A stretch of 64,000 nt of DNA from Leucobacter sp. Psy1 (GCF_020096995.1 NZ_CP083692.1:2294001-2358000); one strand, 5' to 3'. Counted from the first letter of the stretch, positions 18,311-26,798 are shown. Program-made: numbers and translations. The notes: a model not told the origin generated them from the letters alone.

Positions 18311-18796
18311 ATGAGCCTCCGCGATATTCCACTCACGACGATCAGCGGCGAAGAGACCTCGCTCGCCGAGCATGCGAACGAGGTCGTGCTCGTGGTGAAC
18401 GTCGCGTCGAAGTGCGGGTTCACACCGCAGTACGAGCAGCTCGAGGAACTCCAACAACGCTACGGATCTCGGGGGTTCACCGTGCTCGGATTCCCCTGCA
18501 ACCAGTTCCTCGGCCAGGAACCCGGCAGCGCCGAGCAGATTCAGGAGTTCTGCTCCGTGACGTACGGGGCGTCGTTTCCGCTCATGGAGAAGGTCAAGGT
18601 CAACGGTCGAGGCCAGCACCCGCTATTCGCGGAGCTCCGCGAAGTACCCGACGCTTCTGGAAAGGCAGGACGGGTGCGCTGGAACTTCGAGAAGTTCGTC
18701 ATCGCCCCGGACGGTTCGATCTCGCGTTTCCGTTCGAAGACCCGACCGGACGACCCCGAAATCATCGCCGCAATCGAAGCAGGCCTCCCGGCCTGA
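18311..18796 (+). CDS. Glutathione peroxidase-family thiol peroxidase
   Basis: A 161-residue cytoplasmic peroxidase. The peroxidatic cysteine is in NVASKCGFTPQY (about residue 35), the family motif GFPCNQFLGQEPG follows, and the catalytic tryptophan/asparagine are in WNFEKFVI. It is a cysteine rather than selenocysteine form. In a mycothiol-producing actinobacterium it would normally be reduced by thioredoxin rather than glutathione (established for related enzymes; inference here). It is followed after 18 bp by the UTRA protein gene. Confidence 0.93.
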   Translation: MSLRDIPLTTISGEETSLAEHANEVVLVVNVASKCGFTPQYEQLEELQQRYGSRGFTVLGFPCNQFLGQEPGSAEQIQEFCSVTYGASFPLMEKVKVNGRGQHPLFAELREVPDASGKAGRVRWNFEKFVIAPDGSISRFRSKTRPDDPEIIAAIEAGLPA

Positions 18797-18814
18797 CCGA
18801 CGAAGGAGGAGCAG

Positions 18815-19327
18815 ATGTCGAACGCAACCGCCTGGCCGCAGAGCCGAGCCATGGAGCTCATGAGCCTCTACGACGATCTGCAGAGCACGAGCCGGACCCC
18901 GACAACCCGCTCACTCGTGCACGCGATCGTTCCGGCTCCCGCGGAGATCGCGACGCAGCTCGGCGTCGCTCCGGGAAGTAACGTGCTGCACCTGCGCCGC
19001 GTGCGCAGTTCCGAAGGCACCCCGGTCGCTATTCTCGAGAACTATCTGCCCGTGCCGTACACGGACATCACCGAGGGGGACCTCGACACCCGCGGCCTGT
19101 ACCAGGTGCTCCGCGCGCGCGGTGTCGCGATCCGCATCGCGAACCAGGCGATCAGCGCACGGCTCGCGCACGGCGACGAGGCCGACCTGCTCGGTGTCGC
19201 CCGCGGCGGCCCGGTTCTCACGACGGAGCGCGTCGTCTTCAACGACGCCGGCGAGGTCGTGGAGTACGGCATGCACTGCTACCGCCCCGACCTCTACCGT
19301 TTCGAGACGACCCTGGTCGCGAAGTAG
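18815..19327 (+). CDS. UTRA effector-binding domain protein lacking the GntR DNA-binding domain
   Basis: A 170-residue protein that matches the C-terminal UTRA half of GntR/HutC regulators. LMSLYDDLQSTSRTPTTR corresponds to the domain's first segment, then VLHLRRVRSSEGTPVAILENYLP, and a C-terminal TTERVVFNDAGEVVEYG. The usual N-terminal winged helix of about 70 residues is absent: a strong ribosome site (GAAGGAGGAG) precedes this ATG, and the sequence immediately upstream is the end of the peroxidase gene. It may be a remnant or a stand-alone ligand-binding protein. It lies 21 bp before the aldo/keto reductase gene. Confidence 0.82.
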   Translation: MSNATAWPQSRAMELMSLYDDLQSTSRTPTTRSLVHAIVPAPAEIATQLGVAPGSNVLHLRRVRSSEGTPVAILENYLPVPYTDITEGDLDTRGLYQVLRARGVAIRIANQAISARLAHGDEADLLGVARGGPVLTTERVVFNDAGEVVEYGMHCYRPDLYRFETTLVAK

Positions 19328-19348
19328 CGGGGACGATAGCATCGCGGC

Positions 19349-20431
19349 ATGAGCTTCGTGGCATCAGACGACCGGTACGCACGCACCCCCATCCGACGCT
19401 CGGGAGGCAGCGGACTCCAGCTTCCCGCCCTGTCGCTCGGCCTCTGGCAGAACTTCGGAGACGATCGAGCGTTCGAGACGCAGCGCGACATCGTGCTGCG
19501 CGCGTTCGATCTCGGGGTGTTCCACTTCGACCTCGCGAACAACTACGGCCCGCCTGCAGGGTCGGCCGAGCGCAACTTCGGGCGACTGCTCGCGACCGAC
19601 CTCGCGCCCTACCGGGATGAACTCGTCGTCTCCACCAAGGCGGGCTGGAACATGTGGCCAGGCCCCTACGGGTCGGGCGGCGCACGCAAGTATCTCGTCT
19701 CCAGTCTCGACCGATCCCTCGAGCGACTGGGCCTCGACGCTGTCGACGTCTTCTACTCCCATCGTCCCGATCCCGGCACCCCGATCGAGGAGACGGCGCG
19801 CGCCCTCGACTTCGTGGTGCGGTCGGGCCGAGCCCACTACGTCGGCATCTCCTCCTACTCGCCCGAGGCGACGCGCCAGATGGCCGCGCTCATGCGCGAA
19901 CTCGGCACACCGCTCACGATTCATCAGCCCTCGTACTCCATGCTGAACCGCTGGATCGAGACCGAGGGGCTCATCGATGCCGCCGCAGACGAGGCGATGG
20001 GGATCATCGGCTTCAGCCCGCTCGGGCAGGGCCTGCTGACGAGCAAGTACCTCGACGGGATCCCCGAGAACGCTCGCGCGGCACAGGGCGGCTCGTTCGA
20101 CGCATCATGGGTCACGGATGAGCTTCGGGATCGCCTCCGGGGCCTCGACCGAATCGCTTCGGCGCGCGGTCAGTCGCTCGCCCAGCTCGCGATCGCGTGG
20201 GCGCTGCGCGATCCGCGCGTGACCAGTCTCGTCGCGGGGGCGAGCAGCGTGTCCCAGCTCGAGGAGAACCTGGCAGCGCTCGATCGACTCGATTTCTCGG
20301 ACGATGAACTCGCGGCGATCGAGGAGCTGGCCGTCGAAGCCGGCATCGACAACTGGCGGTCGGCGCGAGAGGGCGGCCCGCTGCCGACCGTGACGGCGGA
20401 GACGTTCGAACGGACGAGCGATCCGGCCTGA
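19349..20431 (+). CDS. Aldo/keto reductase (YghZ/Gpr-like)
   Basis: A 360-residue NADPH-dependent oxidoreductase. The catalytic residues are visible in order: Asp and Tyr in FDLANNYGPPAGSAE, Lys in VVSTKAGW, and His in FYSHRPD. The cofactor-binding end is AGASSVSQLEENLAAL. The overall pattern resembles the Gpr/YghZ subfamily (L-glyceraldehyde-3-phosphate reductase, KCNAB-like). Whether that substrate applies here is not certain. It is the last gene of a four-gene rightward run (DASS, peroxidase, UTRA, reductase) and faces the Nudix gene tail to tail with 15 bp between. Confidence 0.9.
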   Translation: MSFVASDDRYARTPIRRSGGSGLQLPALSLGLWQNFGDDRAFETQRDIVLRAFDLGVFHFDLANNYGPPAGSAERNFGRLLATDLAPYRDELVVSTKAGWNMWPGPYGSGGARKYLVSSLDRSLERLGLDAVDVFYSHRPDPGTPIEETARALDFVVRSGRAHYVGISSYSPEATRQMAALMRELGTPLTIHQPSYSMLNRWIETEGLIDAAADEAMGIIGFSPLGQGLLTSKYLDGIPENARAAQGGSFDASWVTDELRDRLRGLDRIASARGQSLAQLAIAWALRDPRVTSLVAGASSVSQLEENLAALDRLDFSDDELAAIEELAVEAGIDNWRSAREGGPLPTVTAETFERTSDPA

Positions 20432-20446
20432 GCTTCCGGCTCCGGC

Positions 20447-21013
20447 TCAGCAGCCGTGCGCTGCAAGCGTCTGACGCAGGAGCGTTCCGCGACCGCCGTG
20501 GAACTCGTCGAGCGTGTCGACGGCGAGCGCCTCCTCCGGTGACATCCAGGAGACCTCGAGGGCGTCCTGGCGGGGGTCACAGCTGCCGGTCACCGGCACC
20601 ACGAAGACGAGGGAGACGGCGTGCTGCCGTTCGTCGACGAACGCGCTGACTCCCGGCATGGGGAAGTATTCGGCGACCTGCGTCGGCACCGGCGAGACCG
20701 GCATCTGAGGGAACGCCATCGGTCCGAGGTCGTTCTCCAGATGCCGGAACAGCGCTTCGCGCAGCGTCTCGCCGAATCGCACGCGCCCCGCGATCAGGGA
20801 TCGGGTCATCACACCCTCAGGGGTGCTCCGCAGGAGCAGCCCCACCTCGGTGATCCGACCGAGACTGTCGAGGCGCACGGGAACGGCTTCGATGTAGACG
20901 ATCGGCAGACGACCGCGGACGAACCTGAGCTCGTCCTCGCTGAGCCACCCGGGATTGTCGTTCGGGGTGGGGCGATCGTCCGGATCCGGCAGGTCGGCGG
21001 TGTCGATGCTCAT
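20447..21013 (-). CDS. Nudix-fold protein of the DUF4916 family
   Basis: A 188-residue protein. Its central GRVRFGETLREALFRHLEND aligns with a Nudix box but departs from the G-x5-E-x7-REUxEExGU consensus (RHLEND instead of REUxEE), as is typical for DUF4916. N-terminal WLSEDELRFVRGRLPIVYIE and C-terminal WMSPEEALA are other family features. Pyrophosphohydrolase activity is possible but metal-binding residues are partly missing. The ATG at 21013 was chosen over upstream starts because it begins the acidic N-terminus common in the family. Confidence 0.78.
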   Translation of the reverse strand: MSIDTADLPDPDDRPTPNDNPGWLSEDELRFVRGRLPIVYIEAVPVRLDSLGRITEVGLLLRSTPEGVMTRSLIAGRVRFGETLREALFRHLENDLGPMAFPQMPVSPVPTQVAEYFPMPGVSAFVDERQHAVSLVFVVPVTGSCDPRQDALEVSWMSPEEALAVDTLDEFHGGRGTLLRQTLAAHGC

Positions 21014-21075
21014 ACTGCCATTCTGCACCGTCGAATCGGGTGCGACGTGCACGGGCCCCTCGTTAGGCTGTGGTC

Positions 21076-21843
21076 ATGAGTGACTTCACGATCGACCCGG
21101 CACCCGTGCAGTGGACGGTGGACGGCGCACCCGCACTCGAAGAGCACGCGATCGCGCTGCTCGCCGAGCGACCGCTGCTGATCCTGCTGCACGGCTTCGG
21201 TGCGTCCGAAACCGACCTGCTGGGCCTCGCACCCGCACTACCGACCGGATACGTGTGCGCATCGCTGCGCGCTCCCCTGCCCGTCCACGAGTACGGCGGG
21301 TTCGCGTGGGCACCGCTCGTCGTCACCGAAGCCGGCCAGGCGGCGCCCGAGCCGTCGGTGGAGCGGTTCGAGGGGACACCCTATGCACGGGCTGCGCAGG
21401 CCGTGATCGACTGGCTCGACGGCGTTGAGGAGCGCGTGCGCGTGGCCACGGGACACGGACTGTCGGGGCAGATGCTGCTCGGCTTCTCGCAGGGCGGCTG
21501 CATGGTCACGTCCCTCTTGCGGATCGCGCCTCAGCGCTTCGCGGCGGCCGTCGTATGCTCAGGCTTCGTCGCCCCGGGCTTCGGCGAGCACGACGTGCTG
21601 CTCTCGGAAGTGCGGCCGCCGGTCTTCTGGGGGCGGGACCCCGCGGATCCGGTCATCGATACGGCACGTGTGCAGGCGCTTGCCGAGTGGCTCCCCCACC
21701 ATGTCGAGGCGACCGTGCGCGAGTACGCGGGCGTCGGCCACTCGATCGGTCCGGGCGAGGCAGCCGACATCGCCGCGTTCTTGATCACGCACGTGCCGAC
21801 GGGTATCGCGGGCGGATCTGGATCGTCGTCGAAGTTGCACTAA
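21076..21843 (+). CDS. Alpha/beta hydrolase, carboxylesterase/phospholipase type
   Basis: A 255-residue serine hydrolase related to the bacterial esterase YpfH/phospholipase-carboxylesterase family. LILLHGFGASETDLL supplies the oxyanion-hole region, GFSQGGCM is the G-x-S-x-G nucleophile elbow, an Asp lies in GRDPADPVI, and the catalytic His is in GVGHSIGPGE. There is no signal peptide. The ATG at 21076 was preferred to the GTG at 21070. Transcribed rightward toward the tRNA-Pro gene. Confidence 0.86.
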   Translation: MSDFTIDPAPVQWTVDGAPALEEHAIALLAERPLLILLHGFGASETDLLGLAPALPTGYVCASLRAPLPVHEYGGFAWAPLVVTEAGQAAPEPSVERFEGTPYARAAQAVIDWLDGVEERVRVATGHGLSGQMLLGFSQGGCMVTSLLRIAPQRFAAAVVCSGFVAPGFGEHDVLLSEVRPPVFWGRDPADPVIDTARVQALAEWLPHHVEATVREYAGVGHSIGPGEAADIAAFLITHVPTGIAGGSGSSSKLH

Positions 21844-21970
21844 GTCCCCCTTCGCGCCCCTCGAAACCGGAGAAACTGCAGCCTCGCGGCGGCCGACCCG
21901 ACACCCCGTCGCACCCGTTTTCGCGTTTGCGTCGCGACCCGCTAGAGTAGTCGTTGCGCAACAGCGCAAT

Positions 21971-22047
21971 CGGGATGTGGCGCAGTTTGGTAGCGCACGT
22001 CGTTCGGGACGACGGGGTCGCAGGTTCAAATCCTGTCATCCCGACCA
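21971..22047 (+). tRNA. tRNA-Pro (anticodon CGG)
   Basis: The 77-nt sequence folds as a cloverleaf. The acceptor arms CGGGATG / CATCCCG pair, the anticodon stem CGTCG/CGACG closes the loop TTCGGGA with anticodon CGG, and the T-arm contains GGTTCAAATCC. The discriminator A and CCA are encoded. It reads proline CCG codons, which are abundant in this GC-rich genome. Confidence 0.97.
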
Positions 22048-22088
22048 AAAGCCCTGGTGAGAACATGTTCTCACCAGGGCTTTTCTTC
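22047..22088 (+). terminator. Rho-independent terminator after tRNA-Pro
   Basis: A perfect 19-bp palindrome (arms 22047-22065 and 22066-22084; GCCCTGGTGAGAACA and its complement) flanked by A4 and T4CTT. It starts at the last base of the tRNA and is the strongest hairpin terminator seen in the window. Confidence 0.93.
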
Positions 22089-22173
22089 TGGGTGCATCGT
22101 GTTTACGGCGCACCGGGGCCGGCGGGACCCGACGTTGTCGACAACCGATCCATCATTTCCGAGGCTGGTGGCC

Positions 22174-22251
22174 TTTCGCAGGATCGATGGTGTGCTCGGC
22201 GATGACCTCACCGGTGCGGGCGACACTGGTAACGACTTCGCAGTCACAAAT
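22174..22251 (+). pseudogene. Remnant of a DUF1537 four-carbon acid sugar kinase gene
   Basis: On the plus strand this stretch encodes RRIDGVLGDDLTGAGDTGND (motif part at 22198-22245). It closely resembles the N-terminal signature of DUF1537 kinases (DD-x-TGA-x-D), also seen in otnK of this window as ADDFTGATD. There is no intact gene around it: the frame runs out of recognisable similarity within about 25 codons on either side and then lies antisense to otnC. The rest of the 293 bp between the tRNA and otnC, apart from the terminator, shows nothing recognisable. It appears to be a leftover of a second kinase gene. Confidence 0.5.
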
Positions 22252-22340
22252 GAGCACGAGGACCGGAGTCGTCTCGGGAACGGTCCGACCCGAATCCCAC
22301 CGGGGTGGAGTCCCCACTCTGCGGGACGAGGAGCTTCGCC

Positions 22341-23003
22341 TCAGCGCCCGACCTTCATGTGTTCGAGCTCACTGATCTCGTCAGGAGTGAGCGCGCGCGT
22401 CGCGCGCCCTTCCAGGAGAAACGCAAGCTGCGCAGATGCCTCGAACTCCTCAGCGGCGTTGACGGCGTCGTGAAGCGTGCTGCCCGCAACGATCGAGCCA
22501 TGATTGCCGAGCAGGATCCCCGCGGAGACGGACGCCGCGGCGCGAACATCGGCGACGCCCGCTTCGGTACCGGGGCGAAAGTAGGGAACAAAGGGAACTG
22601 ACCGACCGACGCGCATCACGAAGTACGGGGTCAGCGCGGGAATGGTGTCAGCACGTGACGGGCCCTCCCCCGCGGGTGCGGTGCCTGCGAGGCAGCTCAT
22701 CGCAGTCGCATAGGTCGAGTGCAGGTGGACCACCGCCCCTGCGGCCGGACGAGCTTCGTATACCGCGAGGTGCATGACGACCTCTTTGGACGGCTTCGGC
22801 CCTGAGATGTGCCGCCCCTCTGTGTCGAGCACGGATAGCTCGTCCGGAACGAGCCTGCCGAGAGACGCGTTCGTCGGAGTCATGAGGAACCCACCCTCCG
22901 GCAATCGGACGCTGATGTTCCCGGCAGAGCCCACCGAGAATCCTCGGTCGAACAGGCTCCGGGCGAGAAGGACTAGATCGTTTCTCAGATCTTCGGCAGT
23001 CAC
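22341..23003 (-). CDS. otnC: Class II aldolase-family 3-oxo-tetronate 4-phosphate decarboxylase
   Basis: A 220-residue zinc enzyme. GSAGNISVRLPEG begins the fold, the zinc histidines are in VVHLHSTYATAM, and GNHGSIVAG forms the third metal-site region. In tetronate operons this family (OtnC) decarboxylates 3-oxo-tetronate 4-phosphate to dihydroxyacetone phosphate. The assignment rests on the neighbouring otnK and denD genes; a fuculose-phosphate-aldolase-like activity is the alternative. GTG at 23003, with AAAGG five nucleotides upstream, is the chosen start. It is the last gene of the operon. Confidence 0.82.
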   Translation of the reverse strand: MTAEDLRNDLVLLARSLFDRGFSVGSAGNISVRLPEGGFLMTPTNASLGRLVPDELSVLDTEGRHISGPKPSKEVVMHLAVYEARPAAGAVVHLHSTYATAMSCLAGTAPAGEGPSRADTIPALTPYFVMRVGRSVPFVPYFRPGTEAGVADVRAAASVSAGILLGNHGSIVAGSTLHDAVNAAEEFEASAQLAFLLEGRATRALTPDEISELEHMKVGR

Positions 23004-23071
23004 ATGGACCTTTCGTTGAGCGTGTGAACGCGGGAGGGGGACGGGGGGCGAATACCCCCGCCCCCACCCGT

Positions 23072-24520
23072 TCAGAGGAAGAGATTCAGCACGAGAAGGA
23101 TGACCAGGCTGACCGCCCAGCCTATCGTCGTGGTCACCGACCACGCGCGCATCTGCAGCTTCGCGTCGGTGATGCCGAGTGTTCGGTTCACGACCCAGAA
23201 GAGACTGTCATTGAAGTAGCTAAACACCATCGCTCCCATACACGCGGCAAGAGCGGCCAACGTCATGTTGACGCCGGGAACGTCCGCCATGATCGGCGCG
23301 GCGATCGATGCTGCCGTGATGATCGCGACTGTTCCGGATCCCTGCACCACGCGCACGAGCGAAGCGATGATGAACGGGATCAGGATCGACGGCAGCGGGA
23401 GACCGGCCACCCACTGGCCGATCGTGTCGCCGAGTCCGCTCTCACGCAGCACCGCACCGAGTGCTCCACCGGCGCCGGTCACGAGGAGGATGATGCCAGC
23501 TGACTCGATCCCCTTCTCCATGTCGGCGAGCGTGCCCTCGCGGGTCTGCTGACGGGCGAGACCATAGATCGCGAGGAGCACACCAATGAGGAGTGCGATG
23601 ACCGGGCTTCCGATGAACGCAGCCGAACCGGCGACCCACTCGGGCACGTTCAGTGCTTCATTCTGTGCGAGCGCAGCGACTGACGTGTTCAGCACGATCA
23701 GCAGAATCGGGACGAAGATCGGCACCAGGCTCATGAAGAGGGACGGGAGTTTCGTCACGCGATCCTGCGCGGCGGCCTCGAACTCGGCGAGCGCCTCGCC
23801 CTGAGCGCGCTCCGCGACGAGAGTGCTGCCACCGCCCTGCGCTGCGGAGACCGCGATCGACTCCTCTGCCATCTCGGATGCTGCCGTGCCGGCCATTTTG
23901 GCCTCGATGCGAGGTCCCACCCATGTCGCGTACAGGGTCATGGCGACTGCCGCAGGAATCGCGATGACCGTGCCCCAGATGAAGAGCTCCCCGAGGGGAA
24001 CGCCGAAGATGCTGGCGGCTGCCAGCGGGCCGGGCGTGGGCGGCACAGCGTGGTGCATCACCACGGCACCCGCCGCAAGCGCGATACCGAGCGTGATCAC
24101 GGAACGCTGCGCAGTTCGGGCGAGCGACTTCACGAGCGGCGAGAGGATGATGAACGTCGAATCGACGAACACCGGGATCGAGACGATGAAGCCGGCACCG
24201 GCCATCGCCCACTGCTCACGCCCCTTGCCGAGACCACGGACCAGCGCGATCGCGAGTCGCTCCGCCGCACCCGAGGACTCGAGTACCCGCCCGAGCATGA
24301 CTCCGAAGCCGATCACCAGGCCAATGGACGCGAGAGTGGCGCCGAAACCGGTCGTGATCGTGGCGATGGCCTCTGCCGGTGCCATTCCCGCCGCGAGTGC
24401 GGCGATCGATGCCGCGATAACCAGAGCAAGTAGCGCGTGCACTTTCGTACGGACGACGAAGAAGATGAGCAGCGCGATGGCGGCGACGAGGCCGATGATC
24501 GCGATGACGGGGTCATTCAT
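23072..24520 (-). CDS. GntP-family gluconate/acid-sugar permease
   Basis: A 482-residue membrane protein with about 12-14 hydrophobic segments. Diagnostic GntP features are GFGATLASIGLVIGFGVMLG near residues 58-77, AAGAVVMHHAVPPTPGPLAA in the first third, and VVQGSGTVAIITAAS and YFNDSLFWVVNR near the C-terminus. Family members import gluconate and related sugar acids by proton symport. Its place in this operon makes a tetronate (erythronate or threonate) the likely substrate. The ATG overlaps the denD stop (ATGA). Confidence 0.88.
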   Translation of the reverse strand: MNDPVIAIIGLVAAIALLIFFVVRTKVHALLALVIAASIAALAAGMAPAEAIATITTGFGATLASIGLVIGFGVMLGRVLESSGAAERLAIALVRGLGKGREQWAMAGAGFIVSIPVFVDSTFIILSPLVKSLARTAQRSVITLGIALAAGAVVMHHAVPPTPGPLAAASIFGVPLGELFIWGTVIAIPAAVAMTLYATWVGPRIEAKMAGTAASEMAEESIAVSAAQGGGSTLVAERAQGEALAEFEAAAQDRVTKLPSLFMSLVPIFVPILLIVLNTSVAALAQNEALNVPEWVAGSAAFIGSPVIALLIGVLLAIYGLARQQTREGTLADMEKGIESAGIILLVTGAGGALGAVLRESGLGDTIGQWVAGLPLPSILIPFIIASLVRVVQGSGTVAIITAASIAAPIMADVPGVNMTLAALAACMGAMVFSYFNDSLFWVVNRTLGITDAKLQMRAWSVTTTIGWAVSLVILLVLNLFL

Positions 24521-25497
24521 CGAACTGCCCCCGCTTCCTGCGAAGCGAACTCGTTGGCGAACTGCCGCACCGCGTCCGCGAAACTCATATCCGCGGTGAA
24601 CCCGAGCGCCAGGGTGCCGCTCACATCGAAGCTCCCCGGCCACGAGCAGACGATATCGATGATGCGCTGATCCGGCTCGATGGTCACGAGATCGCGCGCC
24701 TGCTGTCCGCCGACCTCGGTGAGCGCCTCGAGCATCTCACCGACGCTCACGCTCACTCCCGGCAGGTTCATCACGCGCCACTCCGGCAAATCGGCGGCCT
24801 CCAGCCGAAGCGCATGCACGAGGTTCGTGACTGCGGTATCGGGTGAGGACAGCCACATCGTGGTGTCGAGCGGCACGGGAACCGTCGATGGCTCTCCGAG
24901 GAGCGGCTCCCGGATGATGCCGCTTGCGAAGGAAGACGCTGCGGAGTTCGGACGCCCCGGGCGCACCGAGATCGTCGGAAGGCGGCAGATGCGCGCATCA
25001 ACATACCCCTTGCGGGAGTACTCGTTGACCAGGAGCTCTCCGATGGACTTGAAGGCGCCGTAGGTCGAGGCCGGCTGGGTCGCGAGCGTGTCGGTGACCA
25101 CTTCGGGCATCGGTCCGCCGAAGACGGCGAGCGAGCTCGTGAAGATGAAGCGCGGCGTCGTCGTCGCGGCTCGCGCCGCCTCCAGCAGCTCGCGAGTTGC
25201 CTGGACGTTGACGCGGTACGCGAGGTCGAAGTCTTCCTCCGATCCGCCCGAGAGCACGGCCGCGAGGTGGAAGACCGCGACGGTGTTGTCGTTCACCACG
25301 CTTCGCACCAGATCCGGATCCGCGAGATCGCCGACGACCGAGTCGACTCGGTCGTCCTGAACCTTCGACGGAGCGAGGTCGAACGAGACGATGCGGTCGA
25401 ACTCCACTGGGGGTGTGCCGCCGTCCTTGGCTGCCAGAAGCTGAGCGATCACTCTGCTCCCGAGGAATCCGGCACCGCCGGTAACGATGATGTTCAT
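24517..25497 (-). CDS. denD: NAD-dependent D-erythronate dehydrogenase-like protein
   Basis: A 326-residue extended short-chain dehydrogenase. The Rossmann motif TGGAGFLGSRV is at the N-terminus, FHLAAVLSGGSEEDF follows, and STYGAFKSIGELL carries the Tyr-x3-Lys catalytic pair. The C-terminal half has RLPTISVRPGRPNSAASSF, typical of the DenD group that oxidises D-erythronate at C2 to 2-oxo-tetronate. Its product would be isomerised by OtnI, but that gene is damaged here (see the chimera just upstream, 36 bp away). It is translationally coupled to the permease gene. Confidence 0.85.
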   Translation of the reverse strand: MNIIVTGGAGFLGSRVIAQLLAAKDGGTPPVEFDRIVSFDLAPSKVQDDRVDSVVGDLADPDLVRSVVNDNTVAVFHLAAVLSGGSEEDFDLAYRVNVQATRELLEAARAATTTPRFIFTSSLAVFGGPMPEVVTDTLATQPASTYGAFKSIGELLVNEYSRKGYVDARICRLPTISVRPGRPNSAASSFASGIIREPLLGEPSTVPVPLDTTMWLSSPDTAVTNLVHALRLEAADLPEWRVMNLPGVSVSVGEMLEALTEVGGQQARDLVTIEPDQRIIDIVCSWPGSFDVSGTLALGFTADMSFADAVRQFANEFASQEAGAVR

Positions 25498-25533
25498 CGT
25501 CGTCCTTTCATTGAGGGTGGTAGATGAGGGGTG

Positions 25534-26754
25534 TCACGTCAGAACAAGTTCGATCCCTTGCTGCGCGGCGAACTCGGCCGCGCTGTCCGGGAGGCCCGCA
25601 TCGGTGATGATCGCGCTGAAGGCCGACAGCTTGACCGCCCGATGCGACGCGACGCGACCGTACTTACTGCTGTCTGCTACCAGCACGCAACGACGGGAGT
25701 TCTCGACGACGGCTCGCTTGACGACCACCTTGGACTCGGCCGGCACCGAAAGTCCGCGCAGGTCGAAGGACGACGTCGACATGAAGGCGACGTCGATGTT
25801 GTAGTCGCCGAGTGAGGCTGCGGCGAAGGGCCCATCCGTCGCCATGTTGGCGAGGTCGACGTGACCACCGAGCGCGTGGACGCTGACGCGCCGGGTCGCG
25901 CGAAAAGCAGATGCCACCGCGAAGTCGGGCGTCACGATCGTCAAATCGTGATCCGCAAGATCTCGAGCGATGAGTTCGGCGATCAGGAGGGTGGTCGTTC
26001 CGGCGTCCAGGTACACCACATCGCTCGGAGCGATGCGTGAGACCGCGACGGCCGCGATGGCGCGCTTCTCGTCCTGGCGGATGCGCAACTTTGCTTCGTG
26101 GCTCGCGTCGACGGCGATCCTCGCGGGCACCGCAACACCGCCTGCCACCGAGATGAGGCGACCGTCCTGCGTTGCACGTATGAGGCGCGAGAGGTCGCCG
26201 TCGGTAATCTGCGCGTGATACAGATCGAGCTGAAGCTCCACGTTCGGGCGGCTGATCTCGACGAGGAGCTCCCTCGCCTGCGCGACGCTCCCCAGGAAGT
26301 ATCCCGGCATGTCGTAGGGGTTGATCGCCTCGATGAGAATCGTTCGGTTCTCACGCGCTGCCATGTCTGCCGCGCGCCGGATGCGAGACACGTAGAGCTC
26401 ACGTGTCTCGTCGGACGCGCGGTCCTCCGGTACGCCGGCCATGACGTGGATCAGCGTGTTCCCGAGCTCCTTCGCATACGCCAAAGCGAGGTCGATGCCC
26501 CGGTCGAATTCGTCATCGCGACCGGCGAGGGATGCGATCCCTCTCTCTCCGGCCCCCCAATCACCCGGTGGAGCGTTGAACAGCACCTGGGTCAGCTCAT
26601 TCGCGCGGAGCCGCTCAGCGATCTCCGACGCTGGAACATCGTAAGGGAAGAGGTACTCGACCCCCCGAAAACCGGCCGCGGCCGCGGCGTCGAATCGGTC
26701 GAGGAAGGGGAGCTCAGTGAAGAGCATGCTGAGGTTGGCGGCGAAGCGCGGCAT
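25534..26754 (-). CDS. Chimera: OtnI (2-oxo-tetronate isomerase) N-terminus fused to DeoR regulator C-terminus
   Basis: A 406-residue open frame with two unrelated halves. Residues 1 to about 197 match OtnI/hydroxypyruvate-isomerase-like TIM barrels (RFAANLSMLFTELPF, LFNAPPGDWGAGERG, ILIEAINPYDMPGYFL, LQLDLYHAQ). Residues about 198-406 match the ligand-binding half of DeoR regulators (QDEKRAIA, VVYLDAGTTTLLIAE, SSKYGRVA). The join is in TQDGRLISVAGG at about 26145-26178. The OtnI part lacks its last 65 or so residues, including the region that holds two metal ligands in this family. The DeoR part lacks its helix-turn-helix. An in-frame deletion between two adjacent genes explains it. Activity of either half is doubtful. 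Confidence 0.85.
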   Translation of the reverse strand: MPRFAANLSMLFTELPFLDRFDAAAAAGFRGVEYLFPYDVPASEIAERLRANELTQVLFNAPPGDWGAGERGIASLAGRDDEFDRGIDLALAYAKELGNTLIHVMAGVPEDRASDETRELYVSRIRRAADMAARENRTILIEAINPYDMPGYFLGSVAQARELLVEISRPNVELQLDLYHAQITDGDLSRLIRATQDGRLISVAGGVAVPARIAVDASHEAKLRIRQDEKRAIAAVAVSRIAPSDVVYLDAGTTTLLIAELIARDLADHDLTIVTPDFAVASAFRATRRVSVHALGGHVDLANMATDGPFAAASLGDYNIDVAFMSTSSFDLRGLSVPAESKVVVKRAVVENSRRCVLVADSSKYGRVASHRAVKLSAFSAIITDAGLPDSAAEFAAQQGIELVLT

Positions 26755-26798
26755 CGGGTTCTCCAGGGATCGGGCGGGATCGGATGAGCTCTGGGGCC

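Noticed and set aside
22048-22340. A small protein-coding gene (22057-22473, plus strand) after tRNA-Pro
   Set aside because: It starts inside the terminator hairpin and ends antisense to otnC; only the short DUF1537-like part is non-random, so it is listed as a gene remnant.
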